Position numbers and translations under genes: made by a program. The notes under the pieces were generated by a model that was given only the letters and a program-made list of their open reading frames with translations, was not told the origin of the DNA and made no database searches. A DNA stretch of 27,203 nucleotides from Bacillota bacterium. GTDB taxonomy: Bacteria > Bacillota > Clostridia > Christensenellales > Aristaeellaceae. This document shows positions 1-8,882 of the stretch, piece by piece (within the stretch, counting starts at the first letter, position 1; every line of letters begins with the position of its first letter). The stretch lies in the NCBI GenBank assembly GCA_023398575.1, contig JAEWSC010000088.1, positions 1 through 27,203 of the forward strand. The letters are read 5' to 3'.

Positions 1-1228
1 TGTTGGTGCGCAGCTGCAAGAACTCCGGCAAATCTTTATGCCAGGCATCCAGGTACACCGCCACAGCTCCCTGTCGCATGCCCAGTTGATCTACCGCCAC
101 GGCGGTTGCGTTCACCAGCTTGATCCAGCGGATTACCCCGCCGGCGGCGCCTTCAAAGCCACGTATGCTGGAACCCATAGCCCGCACCTTGCCAAGATAA
201 ATGCCCATACCGCCGCCAAATTTAGATACTCTGGCGAAATTGTCCACTGTGCGATAAATGCCATCCAGGCTGTCGGGCATGGTATCAATAAAGCAGCTGG
301 AGAGCTGGTGGTGTGGCTTGCGGGCGTTGGAAAGGGTAGGCGTAGCCATGGTCAGCTGCAGCAGGCTCAGCATATCATAGAATTTCTTCACCCACATGTC
401 TCTGTCCTGCTTTTCCTCCATGGCCAAATGCATGGCAATGCCAAGATACATTTCCTGAGGTGTTTCCAGGGGTACATGCCGGTGAGTCTGGACAACATAT
501 CGCTGCAATAAAAGGTCAAGGCCTGCATAATTGAACAAATGGTTGCGGCTGTTGTCGATATATGTTTGGTACAGGTCCACATCCGCCTTGGAATAATGCT
601 CAAGAATGTAGGCGCCATAAAGCCCTTCCTCTGTCAAATGGCGCAGCTTGTCGTAAAAACTCACAATCTTTCTTTTGACAAGCTCATCCTTCAGGTTTTT
701 TTCAAAGCGAAAATATCGCAGCCGCGCAGCGATAAATTCCCACTTGGGCGCTTCCTGGGTGGTTAATTCCACAGCTGCTTTTACGATGGCTTGAAGACGC
801 TGATCTTCCGTCATATCAGGCTTTGAAAATGCGGAATATTTTGCGTGCAGCCGTCCCAAGTCATATGACTCCTCCGTAAAATCCTTTTGAATTTGATGAA
901 GGCATTCCCGTATACCATCGCTTAGCACCGCGCCAGAGAGTTCGCGCCGCGCTTCCCTAAGGCGGGTACGATTTTCACGGTAGAGAATATAGCTTTTGGC
1001 AACAGCATAAAAGCCCTGCGCCATCAAAGCTTGCTCCACCAGGTCTTGGATTGCTTCGACTGTTACAGACACATTTGTGTTCATATGCGCCTGCACATGC
1101 TTAAGCAGCCCCTGAAGCGTTTTATCATCAGGGGCTTGTCCAACACTTTGAAATGCTTTTACCATGGCGGCGATAATTTTATCTTCCCGGTATTCCTCCT
1201 GGCTTCCATTTCTCTTAACAATTAACAT
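1..1228 (-). CDS. nrdA: Ribonucleoside-diphosphate reductase, large (alpha) subunit, 5' part
   Basis: The gene runs off the left edge; 409 codons are visible. The protein reduces ribonucleotides to deoxyribonucleotides in the cytoplasm, together with a radical-carrying small subunit that is not in the window. The first ~90 residues form an ATP-cone (start MLIVKRNGSQEEYREDKI), the allosteric nucleotide-binding domain. The catalytic barrel follows, with the class I signature ATPTLSNARK then LSSCF (Cys about 312, one of the redox pair) and the stretch FGGGMGIYLGKVRAMGSSIRG. The later catalytic cysteine region lies outside. The start is the ATG at 1228, with GGAGGCTG seven bases upstream (1233-1240). 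Family is clear; class I is favoured over class II by the SSCF region and the ATP-cone, but the deciding C-terminus is missing. Confidence 0.9.
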   Translation of the reverse strand, partial: MLIVKRNGSQEEYREDKIIAAMVKAFQSVGQAPDDKTLQGLLKHVQAHMNTNVSVTVEAIQDLVEQALMAQGFYAVAKSYILYRENRTRLREARRELSGAVLSDGIRECLHQIQKDFTEESYDLGRLHAKYSAFSKPDMTEDQRLQAIVKAAVELTTQEAPKWEFIAARLRYFRFEKNLKDELVKRKIVSFYDKLRHLTEEGLYGAYILEHYSKADVDLYQTYIDNSRNHLFNYAGLDLLLQRYVVQTHRHVPLETPQEMYLGIAMHLAMEEKQDRDMWVKKFYDMLSLLQLTMATPTLSNARKPHHQLSSCFIDTMPDSLDGIYRTVDNFARVSKFGGGMGIYLGKVRAMGSSIRGFEGAAGGVIRWIKLVNATAVAVDQLGMRQGAVAVYLDAWHKDLPEFLQLRTN

Positions 1229-1268
1229 AACACAGCCTCCATATAGTAGGTAAAGGTTGATAAATAGC

Positions 1269-1297
1269 ATTTTACCACACAATATGGTGGTTGAAAC
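1269..1297 (-). promoter_or_regulatory. nrdA promoter with candidate NrdR box
   Basis: Read on the minus strand, an extended -10 (TGG then TAAAAT, 1269-1274) sits upstream of nrdA, with only a poor -35 (GTTTCA, 1292-1297). The spacer between them holds ACACAATATGGTGGTT (1277-1292, plus strand), which matches 12 of 16 positions of the NrdR consensus as I know it (ACACWATATATWGTGT). Its position over the promoter fits repression by NrdR, the usual control of nrd genes. NrdR boxes normally come in pairs and I do not see a clear second one, so this is tentative. Confidence 0.45.
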
Positions 1298-1406
1298 GAC
1301 GAAAAGTTATTTACCCCTCTGCGATAACTGCTCACATTCGTTTCCTTTACGCAATGCACTTACTATGATACAGTAATGTCAAATGTATAAGGAGCGTTTC
1401 TTTATC

Positions 1407-2315
1407 ATGATTATCAGCGCCAGCCGCCGTACAGATATTCCAGCCAGGTATGCAGAATGGTTTTACAACAGGCTGCGGGACGGGTATGTGCTGGGGCGTA
1501 ACCCCATGCGCTTCCATCAAGTCATGCGTATAAGCCTTGCCCCTGAAGATGTGGATGGTATTGTTTTCTGGACGAAGAATCCCTACCCAATGCTGAGCCA
1601 GATTACCTCGCTTGCGCCATATGCCTATTACTTTCAGTTCACCCTAACATCCTATAGCAATGATATGGAACCTGGCGTACCACTGAAAAGTTCCACAATC
1701 ATCCCGACTTTTCAGCGGTTAGCCGAACTCATCGGCCCCGATAGGGTCATTTGGCGGTACGATCCCATTCTTTTCAGCGGAAAATATACTGCGGAGTACC
1801 ACAAGGAATACTTTTATGAAATCGCCAGGCGCTTATATGGCTATACGAACAAATGCATCATCAGCTTTTTGGATGATTACCGTAGCGCATGCGCAAGGCT
1901 TCAAGCATGCGGACTGACGCCGGTGGACGAAGCGGTTCAAACCCAATTGGCCGGAACAATAGCCAGTACTGCCCGCAGCTTTCAAATGACAATAGAAACC
2001 TGCGCAGAAAAAATGGATTTATCCACTCATGGCATCGGACATGCCAAATGCATCGATGGCAGTCTGCTTGACAAGATCAGGGGGTATTCTCTCAAGGCTT
2101 TAAAGGATAAGAATCAGCGGCCCCACTGCGGCTGTGATGCAAGTGTGGACATCGGCAGCTACAACACCTGCCAAAACGGCTGCTTGTACTGTTATGCCAA
2201 CCATGCGCCTGAGCTAATCGCCAAAGCGGTAAGGGAGCATGACCCCTTTTCACCACTTTTGACCGGGAAGATAGGTCCAAGTGATGAAATTAAAGCGCGA
2301 GCAAAAAGGGCATGA
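1407..2315 (+). CDS. DUF1848 family protein with C-terminal CxxxCxxC cysteine cluster
   Basis: A 302-residue member of DUF1848, recognised by the opening MIISASRRTDIPA, the motif GIVFWTKNP near residue 52, WRYDPI near 116, and the C-terminal cysteine cluster. That cluster includes CGC (241-243) and CQNGCLYCYAN (255-265); the latter contains CxxxCxxC, the spacing that radical SAM enzymes use to hold a 4Fe-4S cluster, here placed at the end of the protein. The biochemical role of the family is unknown to me. I chose the ATG at 1407 because AAGGAGCG lies ten bases upstream (1389-1396); an in-frame ATG at 1383 would add eight residues that lack family character. It is convergent with the GH53 gene, 40 bases away. 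Confidence 0.85.
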   Translation: MIISASRRTDIPARYAEWFYNRLRDGYVLGRNPMRFHQVMRISLAPEDVDGIVFWTKNPYPMLSQITSLAPYAYYFQFTLTSYSNDMEPGVPLKSSTIIPTFQRLAELIGPDRVIWRYDPILFSGKYTAEYHKEYFYEIARRLYGYTNKCIISFLDDYRSACARLQACGLTPVDEAVQTQLAGTIASTARSFQMTIETCAEKMDLSTHGIGHAKCIDGSLLDKIRGYSLKALKDKNQRPHCGCDASVDIGSYNTCQNGCLYCYANHAPELIAKAVREHDPFSPLLTGKIGPSDEIKARAKRA

Positions 2316-2355
2316 GACGCTTAACATTTCATACCCTTTATCAATTTGTCATGTG

Positions 2356-4272
2356 CTATTTCCGGGAAAGATTCAAAAGAAAATCATCCAGCTTACCCCA
2401 AGGGCCGCTGCCATCACATGTCACATACGCCCCAACCGTGATTTCCCCATTCTTAACAAAAATGTTTCGCAATGTGGGGTTTTGCCATTCCTGCCACTTG
2501 GTGACCGACATAGGCGCGGTAGCTACCACTTGACCATCGACCCTTGCGTAAATATACATCTCCTGATTGGCAGCATTGCCGCCATGGATAAACAAGCTGA
2601 AGTCGTACTCCCCTTCCCGTAGGCCAGAAACCGTCTGTTCTACTGTAAAACCGATCTTATCGGTGCTATAAAAGTGAAGCAGATATTCCCCTGATTTAAT
2701 GTCGTTGGCACTGCCACGGCGCTCTAGCTCCTGGGCATAACCATCCAACGGTTTGAGGTGCCACATGGACATATCCTCATCCTCAAAACCAGGGTTGTTT
2801 AAAAAATTTTGAGCCGTGATCCGAAGGGTGCACACTACCTTCTGCCCTTCTGCCATACCATCAATCAAATATTCCCCTATACCATTTGAAATGGCTGCTT
2901 CAAGCTGAACTTGATCCCATTTCACGTTCACGGCCTTTTGTGAACCGTCATTAAATTGCGCGTTGACCGTTTCAGGCAGTGAAATACCATCGTCGATATA
3001 GCACAGCGTTTGCGGATTTTCATAACTGTCTACTCTGAGCGGAGCAGTCGCGCCGGTGCGGATGTACTCAAAAACACGAAGCGTAGGCAGCGCTTTGCCC
3101 GAAAAGTCAAACAGTGCCTGATTGTCCCAGGAACTCCCGCCGTAATACAAGCCGGCGTCATTGGGATCATAGGAACCGGCGTAGGAGGAGGCCCATCCGG
3201 AGCCAAAATCCTCCCACAATGCACCTTGAGCATCCTTTCCCAGTGCATGAACCGGCAGCCAGGCCGGCTCCCAATAGAATACCCCCAGGGCCTTCTCTCC
3301 CACAGCAGAGACAGCCGCAACCACATCCCGCATTGCGTTGGCTTGGCCCTGTACGGTCGTGGCATAACGCAGGGTGATGCCATCTGCCGGGCAGGAATTG
3401 GCATGCTCATCCCCATTGTCTGTAGTATACAGATAAGAGGTTTCGGCTACCATAACCTTTTTATCATAGGCAGCGGCGATTTCCGAAAGCACTTTGGTCA
3501 GGTTTTGCGTGGTACCATGCCAGTAGGAGTAGTACGATGTGGCGTACACATCGTAATCCACCTTCCGCGCCTTCAAGATTTGCGCCTGGCGAGCATTGGG
3601 CTGAGAAAAATGCACCGCAACCAGAATATCAGGATCAACCGCACGTACCGCAGTGCTGCCGGCGTTTAATAGTACAGCAATCTTGATCCAATTGCTTTCA
3701 CCGCTGAGCATTGCATCCGTTTCGTTACCTATCTGAACCATGCCTATGTCGATACCCGCTTCCTTCATGCGGGTCAGGGCATCAAATGTAAAGTCATGCA
3801 ACGCTTTGGCTTTATGATTGATGTCCATACCAACCCAGGCTTTAGGCACCTGCTGCTTTTTGGGGTCTGCCCAGAAGTCTGAATAATGAAAATCCACCAG
3901 CAGCTTCATGCCAATTGCCGTGGCTCTCTTTCCAATTTCGATAGCTTTATCTACGGTGCAGTTTCCCCCACCGTATCCCCGACCCTGTTCGTCAAATGGG
4001 TTGTTCCATATTCTCACTCTAACGTAATTGAAGCCGCTTTTGCTTAGCAACGAGGTTAGTTCCGCTGGATTTCCCTTTTCGTCTTTGTAGGTAACGCCGC
4101 TTTTTTCCAACGAAAGCAGGCTGGAGATGTCGGCCCCAAAGATAAAGTTGGGAGAAAGCCCATCCACCTTTTGCACATAGATTTCCGCGGCCTGCGAACC
4201 ATCCTCCGAGGCACTCGCCAAGTTTGGCAGCACAAGACAAAAAGCAAGCATCAGCACTGCAAACAGCTTCAT
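2356..4272 (-). CDS. ganB: Secreted arabinogalactan endo-beta-1,4-galactanase (GH53) with C-terminal binding domain
   Basis: A 638-residue extracellular enzyme that cuts beta-1,4-galactan side chains of pectin into oligosaccharides. A signal peptide (MKLFAVLMLAFCLVLPNLASA) is followed by the GH53 barrel, about residues 35-410, with VRVRIWNNPFD near 84, VDFHYSDFWADP near 126, the acid/base Glu184 in QIGNETDAM and the nucleophile Glu277 in VAETSYLYT. An Ig-like linker domain (about 415-490, rich in VKWDQ-type strands) comes next. The last ~150 residues begin NNPGFEDEDMSMW, a jelly-roll carbohydrate-binding fold; CBM61, which binds galactan, is my best guess by analogy with other GH53 enzymes. 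No cell-wall anchor is visible. It is the last gene of the galactan operon, two bases after the GH35 gene, with its AAGGGTG site inside the end of that gene. Most GH53 enzymes are shorter, the difference being the two C-terminal domains. Confidence 0.92.
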   Translation of the reverse strand: MKLFAVLMLAFCLVLPNLASASEDGSQAAEIYVQKVDGLSPNFIFGADISSLLSLEKSGVTYKDEKGNPAELTSLLSKSGFNYVRVRIWNNPFDEQGRGYGGGNCTVDKAIEIGKRATAIGMKLLVDFHYSDFWADPKKQQVPKAWVGMDINHKAKALHDFTFDALTRMKEAGIDIGMVQIGNETDAMLSGESNWIKIAVLLNAGSTAVRAVDPDILVAVHFSQPNARQAQILKARKVDYDVYATSYYSYWHGTTQNLTKVLSEIAAAYDKKVMVAETSYLYTTDNGDEHANSCPADGITLRYATTVQGQANAMRDVVAAVSAVGEKALGVFYWEPAWLPVHALGKDAQGALWEDFGSGWASSYAGSYDPNDAGLYYGGSSWDNQALFDFSGKALPTLRVFEYIRTGATAPLRVDSYENPQTLCYIDDGISLPETVNAQFNDGSQKAVNVKWDQVQLEAAISNGIGEYLIDGMAEGQKVVCTLRITAQNFLNNPGFEDEDMSMWHLKPLDGYAQELERRGSANDIKSGEYLLHFYSTDKIGFTVEQTVSGLREGEYDFSLFIHGGNAANQEMYIYARVDGQVVATAPMSVTKWQEWQNPTLRNIFVKNGEITVGAYVTCDGSGPWGKLDDFLLNLSRK

Positions 4273-4274
4273 AT

Positions 4275-6533
4275 TTACTTTTCACCCTTCCATGTAATCG
4301 TCTTAACAGAAACAGGCTTAACCTTAACAGATAACAAGCGGGCGTGCTGCCCAGTCACAGTCTCAGTGATGGCAGCCATGGCATCCCGCAATACCTTTAC
4401 GCCAGTCTTTTGAGGTACGATGTGCAGCACCAATTGTTTTCCAAGACATCTGGGCGAAAGCTCTCGAAGGCCTATTTCCCAGCTTTCGCCGTTGTGGAAA
4501 TGGTCGGACAGCAGTTCGCCGTTCAGGTACAATTGCGCCGTATCTCCCTCGTATGCGATGCACAGCCGAACATCATAAAGTCCATCCATGGTACCTTTGG
4601 GAAGAGTGATCGTATACCTGGTGTCCGAAAGTCTGTTTGTCTTGACGGAAAGATCGGGCTGCTCATATGAAATCTCCTGTATGGAATACGTTCCATCCGC
4701 AGAGATGGTTGTTGCACCATCAAGCGGCGGCCAGGCCAAGAGCTTTGCCATCTTTTGATCCGATTCCAGATTGACAGCATCTCCATGAACGGTCACCGCG
4801 GCATTGGACCACAGCACACGTATTTTTCCGCCCAGCATAGCCTGTTGAAGGCCCAAGGCAGCTTTGCGGCTAAAGCAGAACACATCCAGCCTGCCACCCG
4901 TCAAATCCGCTGACTGCATTTCCATATCCCCGTTACCAAAGATAAGCCTTGTGCCGGAATCGAACGCCATCTCCGCCCGCATTCCTTCAGGCCTTACGCA
5001 AAACCACTGTTCGCCGCCTTTCACCTTGAGAATGTACACCGGCTGTACCGTGGCGTAAGTGAGTGTATCGCTCAGCACATTCAGTCCAAAGGGCAGCACG
5101 CAGCTTTCCCCTGCTGCCAAGTCTAGGCTGCCCGATTGAGGTATACGTAGTGGTCCTCTATCCGTATCCAATTCAAACACGATGTCTTTCTTCTCGGACA
5201 TGGGAGCATGGTCTTGGAAGTTATTGAGGAACAAAAAGCCAAGAGAATCATTTCTGCGAGCAGAATATCGGAGAGTCGCCGTATCTTCTGCCTGAATATC
5301 ATCCGCACCTTCCGGCAGCGCCGTTTCCAAGCCGCACAATAAGGAACCAAAAGTATTCAGCGTTCCGTGAAGAAGCCTTAACCGGCCATACGATTCGCGA
5401 AGCTGTCCGAATTCCCCTACCGGGGCTTGATAATCATAGGAAAGCTTAGGGCACCAAAGCTCATGTAAAAACTTTGTTCTTTTCCCCGTGGGATTCGTGC
5501 CGCCGCAGAACATGTAATAGCCTACGAAGTTGCAGCCGGAGCCAACCTTCACATTGGCCAGTGCATCCACACTGCGAGGGTCAACTGTAAAACGGTAGGC
5601 ATAGCTGGTTTGCATGCCGCCGCCCATTTCACAGCAGGCAAAGGGCATGTCCGCCGGCGGATAAATGGGATCAAAGCTATGATACCGGCGGCAGTTCTCA
5701 CTCCTGCTATCACGATATAGATACTCTTCCGTGGGCGGATGCTCAGGCGTCTCCGTCGTTATCAGCCAAGGCGCGTATGGATAACCACCCCATAAGGGCA
5801 CACACTCATTGTGTGGTGCCTTTGCGCCACCCCATGCGGTACAGGTGTAAAAGGGCACGTTAAGGCCCACATCTTTGCATATCTCTTTGAGTCTTAAAAG
5901 ATATATGTCTCCCTCATCGCTGCTGTTGACATACTCATTGGTTGTTCCCCGGGTATCCTCCCACAGCGCCGCGGAATGCATATATTCATTGTCCAATTGG
6001 GCGGCAATCACCGGGCCGCCTTCACTGAACAAAAGGCCCCTCACCTGTTCCGCTATCTTACCGTAGAGATTCTTTACCAGGCGCAAAAAGCCTTTGTCCG
6101 TGGACCTGGGTTCAAAAGGCATACCATATACCCAATCAGGCATGCCGCCATTTCGAACCTCGCCATGATTGAAAGGCCCCAAACGCAAAATCACCTTCAA
6201 CCCCAAATCTCCGCACAGTGTTACAAAGCGCTTGAGATCAAGGCGACCGGTAAAATCGAACCTTCCGCGCATCTCCTCGTGATGAATCCAAAATATATAA
6301 GTAGAGACCACCGTGACACCAGCCGCTTTCATCTTTAAAAGGGCGTCTTCCCAGCGGCTTGGGTCCAATCGGCTGTAGTGTATTTCTCCCGCGATACCGA
6401 AAAAAGGTTTCCCATCCATGGTCAAGTAAGCGTTTGTCCACGACAGTGTATGCCCATTGGGACTTACACTTTCAAATTTTTTGCCAAGAGAAAAATAGCG
6501 CCCGGTTCGCGCTGGACGGAGCGTATATGCCAT
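4275..6533 (-). CDS. Intracellular beta-galactosidase, glycoside hydrolase family 35
   Basis: A 752-residue exo-beta-galactosidase that should release galactose from imported galacto-oligosaccharides. The GH35 barrel is shown by GEIHYSRLDPSRWEDALLKM (49-68), the FDFTGRLDL run near 92, and GGPVIAAQLDNEY with the proton donor Glu183. The likely nucleophile is Glu302 in CCEMGGGMQ. Beta-sandwich domains fill residues ~390-752. There is no signal peptide, so it acts in the cytoplasm. Two usual GH35 signatures are altered: the WNxHEP motif reads WIHHEE (82-87) and RPGPYxCAEW reads RLGPFNHGEV (117-126), so this is a divergent branch and substrate preference may differ from animal or plant GH35 enzymes. 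The start is the ATG at 6533 with AGGAGG at 6543-6548. It lies between the permease gene and the GH53 gene, where Bacillus has a GH42 enzyme (ganA). Confidence 0.9.
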   Translation of the reverse strand: MAYTLRPARTGRYFSLGKKFESVSPNGHTLSWTNAYLTMDGKPFFGIAGEIHYSRLDPSRWEDALLKMKAAGVTVVSTYIFWIHHEEMRGRFDFTGRLDLKRFVTLCGDLGLKVILRLGPFNHGEVRNGGMPDWVYGMPFEPRSTDKGFLRLVKNLYGKIAEQVRGLLFSEGGPVIAAQLDNEYMHSAALWEDTRGTTNEYVNSSDEGDIYLLRLKEICKDVGLNVPFYTCTAWGGAKAPHNECVPLWGGYPYAPWLITTETPEHPPTEEYLYRDSRSENCRRYHSFDPIYPPADMPFACCEMGGGMQTSYAYRFTVDPRSVDALANVKVGSGCNFVGYYMFCGGTNPTGKRTKFLHELWCPKLSYDYQAPVGEFGQLRESYGRLRLLHGTLNTFGSLLCGLETALPEGADDIQAEDTATLRYSARRNDSLGFLFLNNFQDHAPMSEKKDIVFELDTDRGPLRIPQSGSLDLAAGESCVLPFGLNVLSDTLTYATVQPVYILKVKGGEQWFCVRPEGMRAEMAFDSGTRLIFGNGDMEMQSADLTGGRLDVFCFSRKAALGLQQAMLGGKIRVLWSNAAVTVHGDAVNLESDQKMAKLLAWPPLDGATTISADGTYSIQEISYEQPDLSVKTNRLSDTRYTITLPKGTMDGLYDVRLCIAYEGDTAQLYLNGELLSDHFHNGESWEIGLRELSPRCLGKQLVLHIVPQKTGVKVLRDAMAAITETVTGQHARLLSVKVKPVSVKTITWKGEK

Positions 6534-6551
6534 CGGGGATAACCTCCTGCA

Positions 6552-7415
6552 TTATTCTTTGACTGCGGCACTGCCCAGCGACATGACCATGATCTTTTGG
6601 CCGGCCAGGAAGAAAACGATAAATGGCACAGCAACTATCAGCGCACCGGCCGCAAAGTTGGTAAATTCGTTTTTCTTTTCCGTAACCATGGAGAAAAGGC
6701 CTAATGCCAGCGTTTGCATCTTTGGTGAACGCAGCACCATTTTGGGAAAAATGAAGTCCATCCACGGCCCGGTGAAGCTGACGATGGCTAAGAAAGTGAT
6801 GATCGGCTTGGCCATAGGCAATATGATCTTCACAAACGTATAGAAGTTGCTGGCGCCGTCAATGCGGGCCGCCTCATCCATGCTTCTGGGCAGCGTATCC
6901 ATATAGCTTTTCACCAGCCACGTGTTGTATGGCGTATTGCCGGCCACATAGACAAGCACCAAACCCCATAGCTTATCCAGCCCATCGATACGTAAAAGAA
7001 TTACATACATGGCGATCATGCCTACAAAGGATGGAAAAATCTGCAGTATCAGCAGCGATACCATCAAGCTGCGTTTGAAGGTGAAACGGAAGCGGGAAAA
7101 GGCGTATGCCGCCAGAGAAGAAACCACCACCGTGCAGGCAGCAGTTCCCAGTGCGATGATCAGCGTATTGCGAAACCATAGCAGATAATTCGTTTTATTG
7201 AACAGATGCGTAAAGTGGTCCCATGTAAATCCTTCTGCAAATGGTAGTACATTATTGACCGATATTGTGTTGCCGGGCGTTACGGCAGCGGAGAGGATAT
7301 ACACCATGGGATAGATAACAAAGAAGGCCACAATTCCCAGCACCAGATAGATGATCCCGACATTCACACCGTTGAAAAACTTGTATGCGGCGACAGAGCG
7401 CGACTTTCCTGCCAT
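6552..7415 (-). CDS. ganQ: ABC sugar transporter permease, MalG/GanQ type
   Basis: A 287-residue inner-membrane permease of the CUT1 carbohydrate importer group. Six membrane helices are visible, the first at about residues 17-39 (VGIIYLVLGIVAFFVIYPMVY). The ATPase-coupling EAA loop reads EAARIDGASNFYTFVKIILP near residue 180. It should pair with the preceding MalF-type permease and the binding protein to import galacto-oligosaccharides. The start codon overlaps the stop of the upstream permease (TAATG at 7413-7417), with GGAGGGTG just before it, so the two are translationally coupled. The symbol is given by operon position and is not proof of exact substrate. Confidence 0.9.
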   Translation of the reverse strand: MAGKSRSVAAYKFFNGVNVGIIYLVLGIVAFFVIYPMVYILSAAVTPGNTISVNNVLPFAEGFTWDHFTHLFNKTNYLLWFRNTLIIALGTAACTVVVSSLAAYAFSRFRFTFKRSLMVSLLILQIFPSFVGMIAMYVILLRIDGLDKLWGLVLVYVAGNTPYNTWLVKSYMDTLPRSMDEAARIDGASNFYTFVKIILPMAKPIITFLAIVSFTGPWMDFIFPKMVLRSPKMQTLALGLFSMVTEKKNEFTNFAAGALIVAVPFIVFFLAGQKIMVMSLGSAAVKE

Positions 7416-8746
7416 TACAGATCACCCTCCTTGAACGCCTTGGTCCTGACAAAATTGAATATAGCAAAGGGCGCCAGGATTAAAAAGACCATGATAGCCA
7501 GCACAGATGCAAAGTTGTATTTTTGCAGTGTTATGGTGAGCTTATAAATCCACGTCACAATGATGTCTGTGGCAAAAGCACTGGTGGTGGTAGAGTCTGG
7601 AGCAACGGGATTTCCGCCTGTCAGGAAGAAGATCGCCCCAAAGTTATTGATGTTATGGGTGAAACTCATAATGATCAGCGGCAGCGTCTGATACACTACT
7701 GTCGGCAACGTAATATGACGAAATGTTTGCAACCGGCTAGCTCCATCAATAGCCGCCGCCTCAAATATATGTTCTGATATGGCAGTCATAGCCCCCGTGG
7801 TCAGCATCATGAAATACGGGAAGCCCGCCCACAGATTGATGACAATCAAAACCACTTTAGCCAGTACAGGGTCAGACAGCCAGGGAATGTCGCTCATTTT
7901 TTCAATGATGCCAAGCTGCAATAAGGTTTTGTTGATGGTGCCGAAGGAGCCGTTAAGGAGATTCTTCCAAACGAGCATGCTCACTACACCCGGCACAGCG
8001 TACGGAAGTATGAATATTGCCCGAAAAGCAGGCGCCAAACGGATGCGCCGGTCATGCAAAAGAACAGCCATAATCATACCGCCGGCATAGCAGGTAAAAG
8101 TGGCCATCACGGCCCAAACCAGCGTCCACAGTGCAACACGGCCCAGTGCCGATGTCCATGTTGCGTCACCGCCGAACATGGCGGCGAAGTTATCAAAACC
8201 CACCCATTGAGTCAAATTCTTGGGCGGAATATGTTCGGGCATAGAATAATTGGTGAAAGCCACCAAAGCGGAAAACAGAAGTGGAACCACAACAAAGAAC
8301 ACCAGCAGTACCACGGCCGGCGTCAGCGCGGTGAGCGGGAAGGCTTTTTCAGCCATGCCTGAAAGCACTTTTCTGTTCTCCGCAAAATTTCCGTTTATAC
8401 ACGCCGTGTGATAGGCGGCTCTCGCACTTTTAACGGATATGTAATAGGCCAGTAAAAAGAGAGCGACAACTGCTAGAACAATCACGCCATCAATCAGCAT
8501 AAAGATGGAGTGCAGTTTCTGACTGTTCCCCTCATTCCCCGGTATATTGCCCAATGTAATTAGGTTATGCACCTTCACCACAATGGATGGAATCTGTGTT
8601 AAGAACACCACTTCCACCAATGCAAACAACAAGCCCTTTATGTACTGTTTCAAATACAAAAGATGCCCTAGCCCCATAAACAGGCAGGATGCCAGCGTAA
8701 CCTTGCCCAAATCAGACCTCTGCTGATTCAGCCGAACAACAGTCAT
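7415..8746 (-). CDS. ganP: ABC sugar transporter permease, MalF/GanP type
   Basis: A 443-residue CUT1 permease with the extended N-terminus of the MalF class. Hydrophobic segments near residues 18-45 and 85-107 precede the conserved permease core, which begins around ALTPAVVLLVFFVVVPLLFSA (about 138). The EAA loop reads HIFEAAAIDGASRLQTFRHI near 330. It forms the membrane channel with the downstream permease. I place the start at the ATG at 8746 because GGAGGTGA sits at 8751-8758; an in-frame GTG at 8761 would be upstream of that site. The gene is 136 bases downstream of the binding-protein gene, with a strong stem-loop in the gap, and ends overlapping the next permease by one base. Confidence 0.9.
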   Translation of the reverse strand: MTVVRLNQQRSDLGKVTLASCLFMGLGHLLYLKQYIKGLLFALVEVVFLTQIPSIVVKVHNLITLGNIPGNEGNSQKLHSIFMLIDGVIVLAVVALFLLAYYISVKSARAAYHTACINGNFAENRKVLSGMAEKAFPLTALTPAVVLLVFFVVVPLLFSALVAFTNYSMPEHIPPKNLTQWVGFDNFAAMFGGDATWTSALGRVALWTLVWAVMATFTCYAGGMIMAVLLHDRRIRLAPAFRAIFILPYAVPGVVSMLVWKNLLNGSFGTINKTLLQLGIIEKMSDIPWLSDPVLAKVVLIVINLWAGFPYFMMLTTGAMTAISEHIFEAAAIDGASRLQTFRHITLPTVVYQTLPLIIMSFTHNINNFGAIFFLTGGNPVAPDSTTTSAFATDIIVTWIYKLTITLQKYNFASVLAIMVFLILAPFAIFNFVRTKAFKEGDL

Positions 8747-8839
8747 AAGGTCACCTCCCACTTTGCACCAAACCAGTGATAAGGCGCAAGATAACGGTTT
8801 TCGTACGCCGCCTGCGCGCTGTACATTTGGTATAAGGAA

Positions 8840-8861
8840 GGGGCACGTTTGTGCGTGCCCC
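8840..8861 (-). terminator. Intercistronic stem-loop between binding-protein and permease genes
   Basis: GGGGCACG (8840-8847) pairs perfectly with CGTGCCCC (8854-8861) across a six-base loop. On the transcribed minus strand it lies 22 bases after the binding-protein stop and is followed by CTTCCTTATACC, not by a run of T. It is therefore more likely a partial terminator or a 3'-end stabiliser than a full stop. Such a hairpin usually lets the binding protein be made in excess over the membrane parts. Confidence 0.7.
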
Positions 8862-8882
8862 CTTAAACCTATAAATGACTAG

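Noticed and set aside
3010..3669. 219-codon plus-strand frame within the GH53 gene
   Set aside because: Antisense shadow of the catalytic domain; no family signature.
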